A stretch of DNA of 64,000 nt from CAVVZJ01 sp963752755 (lineage in GTDB: Bacteria; Planctomycetota; Planctomycetia; Isosphaerales; Isosphaeraceae), in NCBI GenBank assembly GCA_963752755.1, contig CAVVZJ010000003.1:186001-250000 (forward strand). The letters are read 5' to 3'. The notes beneath the pieces were generated by a model that was not told where the DNA came from, did not search any database, and saw only the letters and a program-made list of their open reading frames with translations. How positions within the stretch are numbered: the stretch's first letter is position 1; every line of letters begins with the position of its first letter. Shown piece after piece: positions 19,135 to 27,328 of this stretch. A program made the translations under genes and the position numbers.

Positions 19135-19209
19135 CGGGGCGTAGCGCAGTCTGGTTAGCGCGCCTGCCTTGGGAGCAGGAGGTCACCAGTTCGAATCTGG
19201 TCGCCCCGA
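19135..19209 (+). tRNA. tRNA-Pro (TGG)
   Basis: The acceptor stem CGGGGCG pairs fully with CGCCCCG. The D stem is GCGC/GCGC, and the anticodon stem CCTGC/GCAGG holds the loop CTTGGGA with anticodon TGG. The T arm is ACCAGTTCGAATCTGGT. CCA is not encoded. Confidence 0.95.
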
Positions 19210-19238
19210 CTCGAATTCCTTTCGCCGCCGCCCTCGAG

Positions 19239-19982
19239 TCAGTAACCCGACGGGTCTGGCGTTCCACGTGGAACGGTCCCGCTCCGGATCTCGGACGGGC
19301 CCGCCGCGAGCCGGTCCTTGAGCGTGTCGAGGATCTCGGCGGTCTTGCTGGCGCCGATCCGGTCGCAACCGATCTGAGCGACAGCAATCGCGGCGTCGAG
19401 GTTCCGGATGCCGCCAGCGGCCTTGAGTTTGACGGAGGGGGGCGCGGCGTCGCGCATCAGCTTGAGGTCGTCGATCGTGGCGCCGCCGGTGCCATAGCCG
19501 GTGGAGGTCTTCACGTAATCCGCCTTCACCTCGCCGCAGATCTTGCAAAGGCGGACGATCTCGGACTGGCTCAGATAGCAGTTCTCGAAGATCACCTTGA
19601 CGATCGCGTTTCGGGGGTGAGCCGTCTCGACCACGGCGGCGATGTCGTCTTGAATGGCTGCCCAGTGGCCGCCGAGCGCCTGACCGATGTTAATGACCAT
19701 GTCCAGCTCGACCGCGCCATCGTCGATCGCCCGCTCGGACTCGAAGACCTTCACCGCCGTCGCATGTCCGCCGTGAGGGAAGCCGATCGTGGTGCCGACC
19801 TTCACCTCGGTTCCCATCAGGACCCGGCGCGCCAGCTTGACCGCGTAGGGCTTGATGCAGACGCTCGCGACCCCGTAGGCCGCCGCGAGTCGACAGCCGG
19901 CTTCGAGATCGGTGTCGGTCAGTGTTGGCCCCAGGAGCGAGTGATCGATTCGCTTGGCGATGTATTCGTACGTCAGCTGCAT
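19239..19982 (-). CDS. deoC: Deoxyribose-phosphate aldolase
   Basis: The 247 residues from MQLTYEYIAKRIDHSLLGPT match DeoC, which cleaves 2-deoxyribose-5-phosphate to glyceraldehyde-3-phosphate and acetaldehyde in nucleoside catabolism. The active-site residues are visible: Asp94 in VELDMVINIG, the Schiff-base Lys158 in YVKTSTGYG and Lys187 in VKLKAAGGIR. A longer reading frame to 20072 adds no conserved sequence, and GGAG precedes the chosen start. The 3' end, which encodes GTVPRGTP, contains a perfect ParB-site-like palindrome. The gene faces tRNA-Pro at 29 bases. Confidence 0.95.
   Translation of the reverse strand: MQLTYEYIAKRIDHSLLGPTLTDTDLEAGCRLAAAYGVASVCIKPYAVKLARRVLMGTEVKVGTTIGFPHGGHATAVKVFESERAIDDGAVELDMVINIGQALGGHWAAIQDDIAAVVETAHPRNAIVKVIFENCYLSQSEIVRLCKICGEVKADYVKTSTGYGTGGATIDDLKLMRDAAPPSVKLKAAGGIRNLDAAIAVAQIGCDRIGASKTAEILDTLKDRLAAGPSEIRSGTVPRGTPDPSGY
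19260..19275. other. parS-like perfect palindrome
   Basis: CGTTCCACGTGGAACG is a perfect 16-base palindrome sharing the core GTTCCACGTGGAAC with the site at 8276. It lies in the last codons of deoC, 1.2 kb after parB. Confidence 0.5.
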
Positions 19983-20107
19983 CAGACGGCTCCGCCAGAA
20001 CACCAGGGGATGTTGGTTCCACGATTCGACGCGTTCGCGTGAGCCTCGATTGTCGCGGGCCGGTTCCAGCACGGCAAGGGATGCTCGCTAAGCGGGCCAG
20101 GGGCGAT

Positions 20108-21392
20108 TCAGCGGGCGGGAATCAGTGCCGCGACCGCCTGCCTTGGCGGGGGATTGGGGGGCGCACGCTTCGTCGAGAGATTCGGGCGGAAGATCATCAG
20201 CAGGATCAAGGGGAGATACAGGAGCACCAGCGTGCCGCCCTCGTCGAGATACCAGAATTGATCGGCGACCAAAAGCGCCGCGGAAAGCGCGATGAGCTGG
20301 GCCAAGTTCTTCTGTGCCGGCCAGAACGTCGCGAAGGCGACAAATGCGATGTAGGCGATCAGAACCGGAAGCCGATAGACCGGCTCGACGCCCGTCCAGA
20401 AGCTGCCGGCGCGGGGAGACTCCACACGCGTCGTCAGACCTGCCTCCGACAGGCTCCGCGCCGATCGCCCGCGACCAGTCGGCCAGCGGGCCGACCCACC
20501 AGGCCAGCGCTCCACCGATGACCACGACGGCCAGGGCCACGGACAGGAACCGCGTGGTACCGCGACCCCAGAAGAAGCCGGCCCAGAGCGGGATCAGGCC
20601 GAGTGTCGCCGGCATCCAGCCCGCGGCCAGGCCGATCAGGGCTCCGGCCCCGGCCGGTCGGCGATAGGCGAGTACTGCGCCGACGATCAGTGCCGCGGGC
20701 ACGAGCTGGCCGGTGTCCACGACCGCAATCCGGGTGTAGGGCAAGATCAGGTAACACGCCGCCATCCCGAGTCCGAGCATCGGCCGCTCGAAGTGGCGCC
20801 AGCCAATCCCCATCAGACCCAGCACGATCCCGATGTGGGCCATCACGGCGAGCACTCGTTTGAGGAGGCCCGGAGGCGGCGCCGCCTGGCTCAGGACGCG
20901 GTGCACGGTTCGTTCGTGAGCGGAGGCTCCCACCCGCGGCTCGGGCGGTCGGGCCTGTGAGTCGGCGTGTGGGTCGGCCGGGTTGCGGGCGGTTCCCTTG
21001 AACTCCGCAAGGTTCACCGTCTCCACCAGCAGCAAGCCGAGCATCCCGAACAGCAAGCAGGCGAGGCCGCCCCAGTTGAGGTTCGGCTCCAGGATCGGTC
21101 GGCGCGTCAGGCCTAGATCGATCAGGCAGCGGACAAGCCAGAGGGCCGATCCGAGGAAGAGCCAGACGAACGCCCACCACGGCTGCCCCCCGTCGCTACC
21201 GACCAGGCGCAGCAAGCCTGGCGCCGGTGCGAACAGCAGGAGCAGGTCCACGTTGCGGATGCTCCAGAGCCGACCGAACTTGAAGTACAGGACCTGGCAA
21301 GTCAGGAATGTGAGGAAAAGCCAGACCCCAGGGCCGAGCCCCAGGTCGGCGACCAGCGAGCCGCTCACGGCGACCTCCGCGATCGAGGCCAT
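20108..21392 (-). CDS. Multi-pass membrane protein of unknown function (one frameshift)
   Basis: I do not recognise the family. From MASIAEVAVSGSLVADL the protein has roughly nine or ten hydrophobic segments, for example VWLFLTFLTCQVLYF, VWLFLGSALWLVRCLI, LACLLFGMLGLLLVETV and FLSVALAVVVIGGALAWWV. A charged loop of about 45 residues (KGTARNPADPHADSQARP) interrupts them. The frame changes near 20450; the other frame continues with VLIAYIAFVAFATFW and LIALSAALLVADQFWYLDEG, ending IPAR. It shares its strand with deoC (126 bases downstream) and rnc (137 bases upstream). No transport or enzymatic motif stands out. Confidence 0.6.
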
Positions 21393-21528
21393 GGGGAAAC
21401 GACGACATCGGCGCGGCAGTTGAGGCCGAACGCCCCACCGCCGGGGATCTTACGCTGCGAACGATCGCCCCGCAAGACCCGCGCCGTCGGGCGGAAGGAA
21501 CGACGAACGGCGGGCCCTCGTTCTCCGC

Positions 21529-22254
21529 TCAATCGGCGAGGAAGGGGGGAGGGTCGCCCGCAATCTGGCAGAGGGCGTTTCGGGCGGCACGCTGCTCGGC
21601 GTCTTTCTTGTTCGGCCCCCAGGCCGCCGCGTAGCGACGCGGGCCAATCTGGGCGGCGACCTTGAAGCACTTCGAGTGGTCAGGCCCCTTCTCGTCAAGC
21701 AAGAGGTAGGTCGGCGTCTCACCGTACTGCCGCTGGGCCGATTGCTGGAGCAAGCTCTTGTAGTTCTGCCCCCCTTGATCGGCCGCGGCGGCGTCGATCT
21801 CGGGACCCATGTGGGTCAGGATGAATCGCCGAGCGGCGTCGATGCCGCCGTCGACGAAGATCGCGCCGACGAGACTCTCGAAGACGTCCGAGAGCACCGA
21901 GTCGGGCGTCTGCTGCGGCGAGCCCATCCCCTTGCCCAGCACCAGAAACCGGTCGATGGCGAGCGCCTGCGAAACCTTGGCACAGGTCCGCCGCGAGACG
22001 ACGATCGACTTGATCCGCGTCAAGGCCCCTTCCAGGTAGTCGGGAAACTCGTGATACAGCCGCTCACAGACGACCGCTCCAAGGATCGCATCGCCGAGGA
22101 ATTCGAGGCGCTCGTTGGAGACGAGCCGATGGTCGGCCCCCGAAGCATGAGTGAGGGCCTCGCGGAGTCGGGCCGGTTCTCGAAAGCGGTAATCGAGAAT
22201 GCGCTGGCAATCCTCCAGCGGATCATCCACGTCAATCGGGCGGGACTCGGGCAT
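21529..22254 (-). CDS. rnc: Ribonuclease III
   Basis: The 241-residue protein has the RNase III signature NERLEFLGDAILG (about 47-59) and a second acidic catalytic patch SDVFESLVGAIF. A double-stranded RNA-binding domain follows (about 165-235: NYKSLLQQSAQRQYG, then KKDAEQRAARNAL). It cuts double-stranded RNA in rRNA processing and mRNA turnover as a homodimer. Length and order are standard. It is divergent from the EF-P-like gene, with 192 bases between the starts. Confidence 0.95.
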   Translation of the reverse strand: MPESRPIDVDDPLEDCQRILDYRFREPARLREALTHASGADHRLVSNERLEFLGDAILGAVVCERLYHEFPDYLEGALTRIKSIVVSRRTCAKVSQALAIDRFLVLGKGMGSPQQTPDSVLSDVFESLVGAIFVDGGIDAARRFILTHMGPEIDAAAADQGGQNYKSLLQQSAQRQYGETPTYLLLDEKGPDHSKCFKVAAQIGPRRYAAAWGPNKKDAEQRAARNALCQIAGDPPPFLAD

Positions 22255-22446
22255 GGATGTGACCGCAGGGCCGACGGGTAGGAAACCGGTCTGGTGAGGC
22301 TAACCGGCCCGCATCACGCTTGTCAACCGCCGGGAGCGACTCGGTTTGCCAGCACTGGCCGACCTCGCTAGGATGGGGTCCACGCGGCACGTTCCAAACG
22401 CGCCGAGCCTCCCTGACCGGCCCTTCGATTCGAGGATTCCGCCGCC

Positions 22447-23019
22447 GTGGTCCCTGCCAAAGACTTCAAGAAGCGGATGGTCGTCGAGATCGACGGCTCC
22501 GCGCACATCATCGAGCAGATCCAGGTTCAGACCCCCTCGGCCCGCGGTGCGTCGACACTTTACAAGGTCAAGGCCCGCAATCTCAAGACGCGCAACCGCG
22601 TCGAGAAGACCTACCGGGGCACGGACACCCTGGCCGAGTCGAGCTTCGAGCGGCGGCCGGTTCAGTTCCTCTACCGCGATCCCGACGGCTTCCACTTCAT
22701 GGACTCGACCGACTTCAACCAGTTCAGCCTGCCCAGCGAGGACCTCGACGATCAGGCCCCCTTCATGACCGAGAACATGGAGGGCGTCGAGGCCCTTCTG
22801 GTCAATGACGAGGTGATCGGGATCGAGATCCCCGACACGGTCGCCTTGCCGATCGTCGAGACTTCGCCCGGTGTTCGCGGCAACTCGGCCACCGGTCGAA
22901 CCAAGCCAGCCACACTCGCCACCGGCCACGTCATTCAGGTCCCCGAGCACCTGGATGAAGGAATCACGGTGAAGGTCGATACCCGGACCGGCGAGTATCT
23001 GGGTCGGGTCAACGACTGA
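22447..23019 (+). CDS. efpL: EF-P-like translation factor EfpL (YeiP type)
   Basis: This 190-residue protein has three-domain EF-P architecture and resembles E. coli YeiP rather than canonical Efp. The tip loop reads QTPSARGASTLYKVK, with arginine near residue 33 where Efp has a modifiable lysine, and EFMDxxD-type sequence appears as HFMDSTDFNQF. The C-terminal blocks LPIVETSPGVRGNSA, KPATLATGHVIQVPEHL and GEYLGRVND match the YeiP/EfpL signature. EfpL relieves ribosome stalling at difficult nascent-chain motifs. The start is taken as GTG 22447, since no ATG lies before the conserved start. Its last 11 bases overlap the convergent ada-like gene. Confidence 0.88.
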   Translation: MVPAKDFKKRMVVEIDGSAHIIEQIQVQTPSARGASTLYKVKARNLKTRNRVEKTYRGTDTLAESSFERRPVQFLYRDPDGFHFMDSTDFNQFSLPSEDLDDQAPFMTENMEGVEALLVNDEVIGIEIPDTVALPIVETSPGVRGNSATGRTKPATLATGHVIQVPEHLDEGITVKVDTRTGEYLGRVND

Positions 23020-23794
23020 GGTGGGGCAGGGGCCTGCCGGCCTCGCGGTCGAGCAGGGCCCGTTTCCGTTCGAGGCCCCAGCGGTAGTTGACCAGCCTTC
23101 CATCCGACCCAACCACTCGGTGGCACGGCACGAACACCGCCACCGGGTTGGCCCCACAGGCCGCACCCACCGCCCGTGAGGCCGATGCCCGGCCGATCCG
23201 ACGGGCCAACGCGCCGTAGGTGCAGGTCGAGCCGCTCGGGATCAATCGCAAGGCCTCCCAGACCGCGAGCTGGAAGGCCGTCCCTCGCAGGTCGAGCGCG
23301 GGCGGGGTCGGCGCTGGCCCGCCGTCGAGCCAGTCGGCCAGAGAAGTCATGCAGGAGACCACGGCGTCGGCATCCTCGACGAGTTGCCCGGACGGGAACA
23401 TTCCCGAGAGCCGATCGAGGGCCGTCCCGTTCGCTTCGGCCCTGGAGAGGAAGAACAGGGCACAGAGCCCGCGCCCGGTCGTCGCGGCGAAGGCGGTGCC
23501 GAGCGGGGTCGGACCGGAGCCGTAGAGGACGGTCTCGATGGTCGTCGCGCGTCGCAAACGCTCTGGGGGAACCGGATCATCCGGCACACAAAGCTTGCAG
23601 GCCCGGTAGCCGGCGACTCGAGCCGCAGCCACGTTGACGAACGGGATGCAGTTTTCCGGCCTGGGCATCCGACCTGGGCGGCAGATCGGCCGGCAGTAGA
23701 TCCGTGTCGTCTTCACACCGACGACCGGCCCACTCCCGGCCGCGCTGCTCTCGATCCACCCGGTCGTCACGGGAAAGGCGGGGGAAGCGGTCAT
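23009..23794 (-). CDS. Ada-type DNA alkyl repair protein without the AraC regulator domain
   Basis: From MTASPAFPVTTGW the protein combines an Ada N-terminal zinc domain (YCRPICRPGRMPRPENC, then YRACKLC, supplying four cysteines) with a C-terminal O6-alkylguanine-DNA alkyltransferase. The latter shows FQLAVWEALRLIPSGST, the helix-turn-helix segment SRAVGAACGANP and the acceptor-cysteine motif VFVPCHRVVGSDG. E. coli Ada carries an AraC-type DNA-binding segment between these parts; none is clear here, only a weakly related linker of about 80 residues. It should therefore repair phosphotriester and O6-alkyl lesions by self-methylation. Whether it regulates transcription is doubtful. Confidence 0.85.
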   Translation of the reverse strand: MTASPAFPVTTGWIESSAAGSGPVVGVKTTRIYCRPICRPGRMPRPENCIPFVNVAAARVAGYRACKLCVPDDPVPPERLRRATTIETVLYGSGPTPLGTAFAATTGRGLCALFFLSRAEANGTALDRLSGMFPSGQLVEDADAVVSCMTSLADWLDGGPAPTPPALDLRGTAFQLAVWEALRLIPSGSTCTYGALARRIGRASASRAVGAACGANPVAVFVPCHRVVGSDGRLVNYRWGLERKRALLDREAGRPLPHLSR

Positions 23795-23907
23795 GGCCTC
23801 TGCTCCGGAACGGGGTTCAGGGAGCCATCGATACTGTTCAAGTGTAAGCGGTAAGGACACGTTTGTCCACCAGATTCCGGAGATTACGGGGACGGGCTGC
23901 GCTCCGG

Positions 23908-23923
23908 CGTTTCACGCGAAACG
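23908..23923. other. parS-like site
   Basis: CGTTTCACGCGAAACG matches the parS consensus at 13 of 16 positions and is intergenic between the ada-like gene and a small gene. Its reverse complement matches the site at 2762-2777 at 15 of 16 positions. Confidence 0.5.
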
Positions 23924-23980
23924 CGGACTGCTGGGCTTGCCTTCGAGTCGGCCGTGATCGAATCGGTTCGGGTACGCGTG

Positions 23981-24286
23981 CTACCGATGGAAGTGCAAGG
24001 TGGCGCGGACGTCGCGAGCCAGGGGGGCCTCGGACCAGGAGACATAGCCGAACCCCTGGCCGTGGATCAGCTCCGCGATCCGATCGAGCAGAGCGGACCA
24101 GTCCGCAGCCTTCCGATCGAGGATCAGCGCAACCTCGGACGGTCCCTCCGGATCTCCCATCGGACCGACGGCCGGACCGTAGGCGGCGCCCAGACCATCA
24201 AGGAACTGGCCGACATCCAGCTCGGAAGCGTCCAGACCCTCGATCAGGTAGCTCATCCCGATCGAACGGAGCGACAGGGTCGGCAT
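23981..24286 (-). CDS. Small protein of unknown function
   Basis: The 101-residue protein starts MPTLSLRSIGMSYLIEGL, with GGGAGG six bases before the ATG. I do not recognise a family. It looks soluble, with an amphipathic segment WSALLDRIAELIHGQGFGYVSW and a terminal HFHR. It begins 35 bases after the MMPL transporter gene ends on the same strand, so it is probably the last gene of that transcript. Confidence 0.55.
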   Translation of the reverse strand: MPTLSLRSIGMSYLIEGLDASELDVGQFLDGLGAAYGPAVGPMGDPEGPSEVALILDRKAADWSALLDRIAELIHGQGFGYVSWSEAPLARDVRATLHFHR

Positions 24287-24321
24287 CAGTCGCCTCCCGC
24301 GACAAGGTGGTTCACCGTCGA

Positions 24322-27033
24322 TCAATCGGGCACGCGGGCCAGTTCGCTTCGCTGGGCGCGAACGACGCTCAGGGTCCGTCGGCGCTCGGTCCGACGGTGC
24401 AGGAGCCAGTGCCCGCAGGGCACCAGCACTGGTCGGACGAGCAAGGCATCGATCGTGATCCCCACGACCAGGGCGAAGCCGAGTTGTTGGAGGGAGGCGA
24501 GCGGGCTGAACAGGAACGAGGCGAAACTCGCCGCCGTGATCGCCGCGGCCGAGCTGATCAGGCCGCCGGTCTGGGCCACGGCCCGGTTGATCCCGGCCTT
24601 CAGGCCGAGAGCGCGGGCCTCCTGCTGGAGCCGGGTCATCAGGAAGATATTGTAATCGACCCCCACCGCCACCAGCAGCACAAAGAGAAACAACGGCACC
24701 TTCCAGTCCAGTCCCTCGGCACCGAGCCAGGTGACGAAGACCAGGTGGGTCACTCCCAGTGCAAAGGCGTAGGTGAGCACCATTGTCAGCACCAGATTCG
24801 CGCAGGCCCAGGGGTCGCGGAGGGTGAGAAGCAGGATGAGGAAGACGCCGAGGGGGACCACTACCCAGGTCTGATACTGGTCCCGGCGGGTCAAGGTCCA
24901 GACGTCGGCCGATTCGGCGTTGGCCCCGGTGATCGCGATGCCCTGGATGGGAACCTCATCCTGCTCTTCGAGGAAGTTGTGGACCCGGTCCCGCAGGGCG
25001 CGGACCTGCTGCAACGCCTCGGTGGAGAAGATCCGGTCGGACTGCGTGAGATCGAAGCGGGCGAGGTGGCCGTCGCTGGAGAGGTAGGCGGCGAAGCTCC
25101 GCCTCAACTCGGGATGTTCGCGGACGGTCTCGCGGGTGATGAGCAGGCGGTCGAGTGCCCGTCGGCCGACGGGGTCGCGGAGGATCTCGCTGACGACGTC
25201 CTGGGCGCGACGAGCCCCCTGGGCGATCTGCTCGGCGCCGTCGGCGGCCTGGGAGAGCTGATCGAGCATGACCTCGCGGGGGTCCTTCGGGGGGGCATCG
25301 CCGGTCGAAGTGGGCGGGGCGTCGGCCGTCGAGGGCGCCCGGCTCAGGCCGAGCATGGCGCCGCTGGCCTGCGTGAGACCCTTGAGCAGCGACTCGCGGG
25401 ACTCCTTCGCCGAGCCCATCAGATCGACGCCCGTCAGCTCCTTGAGCTGAAGCGCCGTACGGAGCTTGGCCGCACCCTCGATCAGACCATGGTGGAGTCG
25501 CTGGGCGCCCGCGATCATCCGCGTGAACCCCTTGTTCACCTCTTCGAGTCGCGAGGCCAACCGCGCCGGCTGGAGCGGCTCGGGGCTGCCGAGCGGCTGC
25601 GTGGCGGAGCGGATCTCGCTCAAGCGCCGCATCCGACGGAGCAGGCCGCTCAGGTCGTCGATCAATGCCAGTCCCTCGGAGTCGCTCAGGTCGGTGTCGG
25701 AGCGGACGACCAGCGTCAAGGGCGCGACCGAGCCGGGTCCGAACTTGGCGGCGATCAGCCGAAAGGACTTGACCGAAGGGGTATCCGCCGGCATCTCGGT
25801 GAAGAGGTCCTGCACGAAGTCGGCGCTGAAGCCGAGGATCGTCGGGGGGAGCATCAGGGCGATCGTCCCCAACCAGGCGACGACCGGCCGGCGGAGGACG
25901 AGACGCCCGACCTCGTCCCAGACTCCCGACGGGGGCCGCGTCAGGCCGCGAAACGCCTTCGGTCGATACCTCGCCAGCAGAACGAGCAGGGCCGGGGTCA
26001 GCGTCAGGCAGGCGACGAGGGTGATCGCCAGGCCGAGGGCCACGCTCGGCCCGGTACTCGAAAAGAGCTTGAAGCGCGTCGTTCCCATCAACAGGAGGCC
26101 GACGATGACCGTGCCCGCGCTCGTGAGCAAGGGCTCGGTGGCGTGCCGCAGGGCCGTCCGCATTGCGGCGGCCGGGTTGGCGGAGTTCCAGTGCTCGCCG
26201 AACCGCCAGGAGATCAAGAGGCAGAAGTCGGTGCCGCAACCGAAGAGGATCACCACCAGGAACAACTCGACTAGGGGTGAGACCTCCCAGCCGGCCTGGG
26301 CCATGATTCCCAGGACGAGCCGCGAGAGGATCAGACCGACGCCGATTGTCATCAGCGGGGCCATCGCCAGCAGGAACGACCGATACACGGCCAGCAGGAC
26401 GCCCAGGAGGAGGAAGACCGTGATGATCGCCGCGCGGTCGAGCGAGGTCTGCACATCGCCCATGTACGACTTGCCGATCACCGCGTCGCCCGACCAGGCG
26501 ACCTCCAGTCCCTCGGGCGCCGGCAGGGCCGCAGCGGGGCCGTCGGTCAGGGCCCGGAGCCAGGTGACCGTCTCGTGCGTGATCGGGGCGACGAACGAGG
26601 TGGACATCGGCACGAGCACGAGTCGGGTCGTGCGGTCGGGGCTGACCAGTCGCTCGGCGATCTCGCGCTGCGAGCCGGGGCCGAGGACGCGGAGGATCGG
26701 CGTGGGTCGGTCCTCCGACGACCGGATGCGACGGGACAGGGTTTCGGCGTAGCGGGCATCGGCATCGGTCAGTCCGTCGGGGCGGTGCAGGACCGCGACC
26801 GCCAGCGCCTCGTACCACTGTTCGGGCCAGACGTCGTGGATCAAGCGGGCGGCCTGGACGCTCTCGGCGTCCTCGGGCAAGAGGCGGGCCTGACCCTCGG
26901 CGGCCAGCCGCGTGAGGTTCGGGAGCCAGCCAGCCAGCTCGCCCGCGATGCCCAGGGCCGCCAGGGCGAGCCAGGCAAGCACGATCCGACCGGGGTATCG
27001 GCTGACGAACCAGCGGAGGGCGTGCAGCGGCAT
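24322..27033 (-). CDS. MMPL/RND-family transporter
   Basis: The start MPLHALRWFVSRYPGRIVLA at 27033 follows GAGGAGC; upstream in-frame sequence is not conserved. The 903 residues have the duplicated RND layout: one membrane segment, a large extracytoplasmic loop (about 60-200), five segments, then the repeat. FGCGTDFCLLISWRFGEHW in the first half and VGVDYNIFLMTRLQQEARA in the second are the family's paired membrane motifs. MMPL proteins export lipids, hopanoids or hydrophobic compounds using proton motive force. The substrate is unknown. The second extracytoplasmic loop is long and helical, with several glutamine-rich coiled segments. Confidence 0.88.
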   Translation of the reverse strand: MPLHALRWFVSRYPGRIVLAWLALAALGIAGELAGWLPNLTRLAAEGQARLLPEDAESVQAARLIHDVWPEQWYEALAVAVLHRPDGLTDADARYAETLSRRIRSSEDRPTPILRVLGPGSQREIAERLVSPDRTTRLVLVPMSTSFVAPITHETVTWLRALTDGPAAALPAPEGLEVAWSGDAVIGKSYMGDVQTSLDRAAIITVFLLLGVLLAVYRSFLLAMAPLMTIGVGLILSRLVLGIMAQAGWEVSPLVELFLVVILFGCGTDFCLLISWRFGEHWNSANPAAAMRTALRHATEPLLTSAGTVIVGLLLMGTTRFKLFSSTGPSVALGLAITLVACLTLTPALLVLLARYRPKAFRGLTRPPSGVWDEVGRLVLRRPVVAWLGTIALMLPPTILGFSADFVQDLFTEMPADTPSVKSFRLIAAKFGPGSVAPLTLVVRSDTDLSDSEGLALIDDLSGLLRRMRRLSEIRSATQPLGSPEPLQPARLASRLEEVNKGFTRMIAGAQRLHHGLIEGAAKLRTALQLKELTGVDLMGSAKESRESLLKGLTQASGAMLGLSRAPSTADAPPTSTGDAPPKDPREVMLDQLSQAADGAEQIAQGARRAQDVVSEILRDPVGRRALDRLLITRETVREHPELRRSFAAYLSSDGHLARFDLTQSDRIFSTEALQQVRALRDRVHNFLEEQDEVPIQGIAITGANAESADVWTLTRRDQYQTWVVVPLGVFLILLLTLRDPWACANLVLTMVLTYAFALGVTHLVFVTWLGAEGLDWKVPLFLFVLLVAVGVDYNIFLMTRLQQEARALGLKAGINRAVAQTGGLISSAAAITAASFASFLFSPLASLQQLGFALVVGITIDALLVRPVLVPCGHWLLHRRTERRRTLSVVRAQRSELARVPD

Positions 27034-27328
27034 GCTCCTCGGCGGCCTCCCCGCCCCTTGACTCGCCTCGCGTCCGTTCTTTCCGTGTCCTCGCGAGGTG
27101 GCTCGACGGTCCTGCCCGGGGCGACGCATTCGGCGACCGTCTGGCTCCGGAGGGTCCAAGCAAGTCTCAGACCTGGAGCATCCGGGATATTGTGCAAACT
27201 TTACGACCAATGACCAGGGGGAACCGCCCGCCGGACCCGTCGCGATTTCCTCCCGCCGGAGGGTGCCTCACCGGCATCCATCCTGCACAATAGAACCGGG
27301 TTCGGGCGGACCCGGGAGATCCAAGACG

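Noticed and set aside
22300..23166. Open frame antisense to the EF-P-like gene
   Set aside because: The EF-P-like gene is clear and complete. The opposite frame has no ribosome-binding site or family match.
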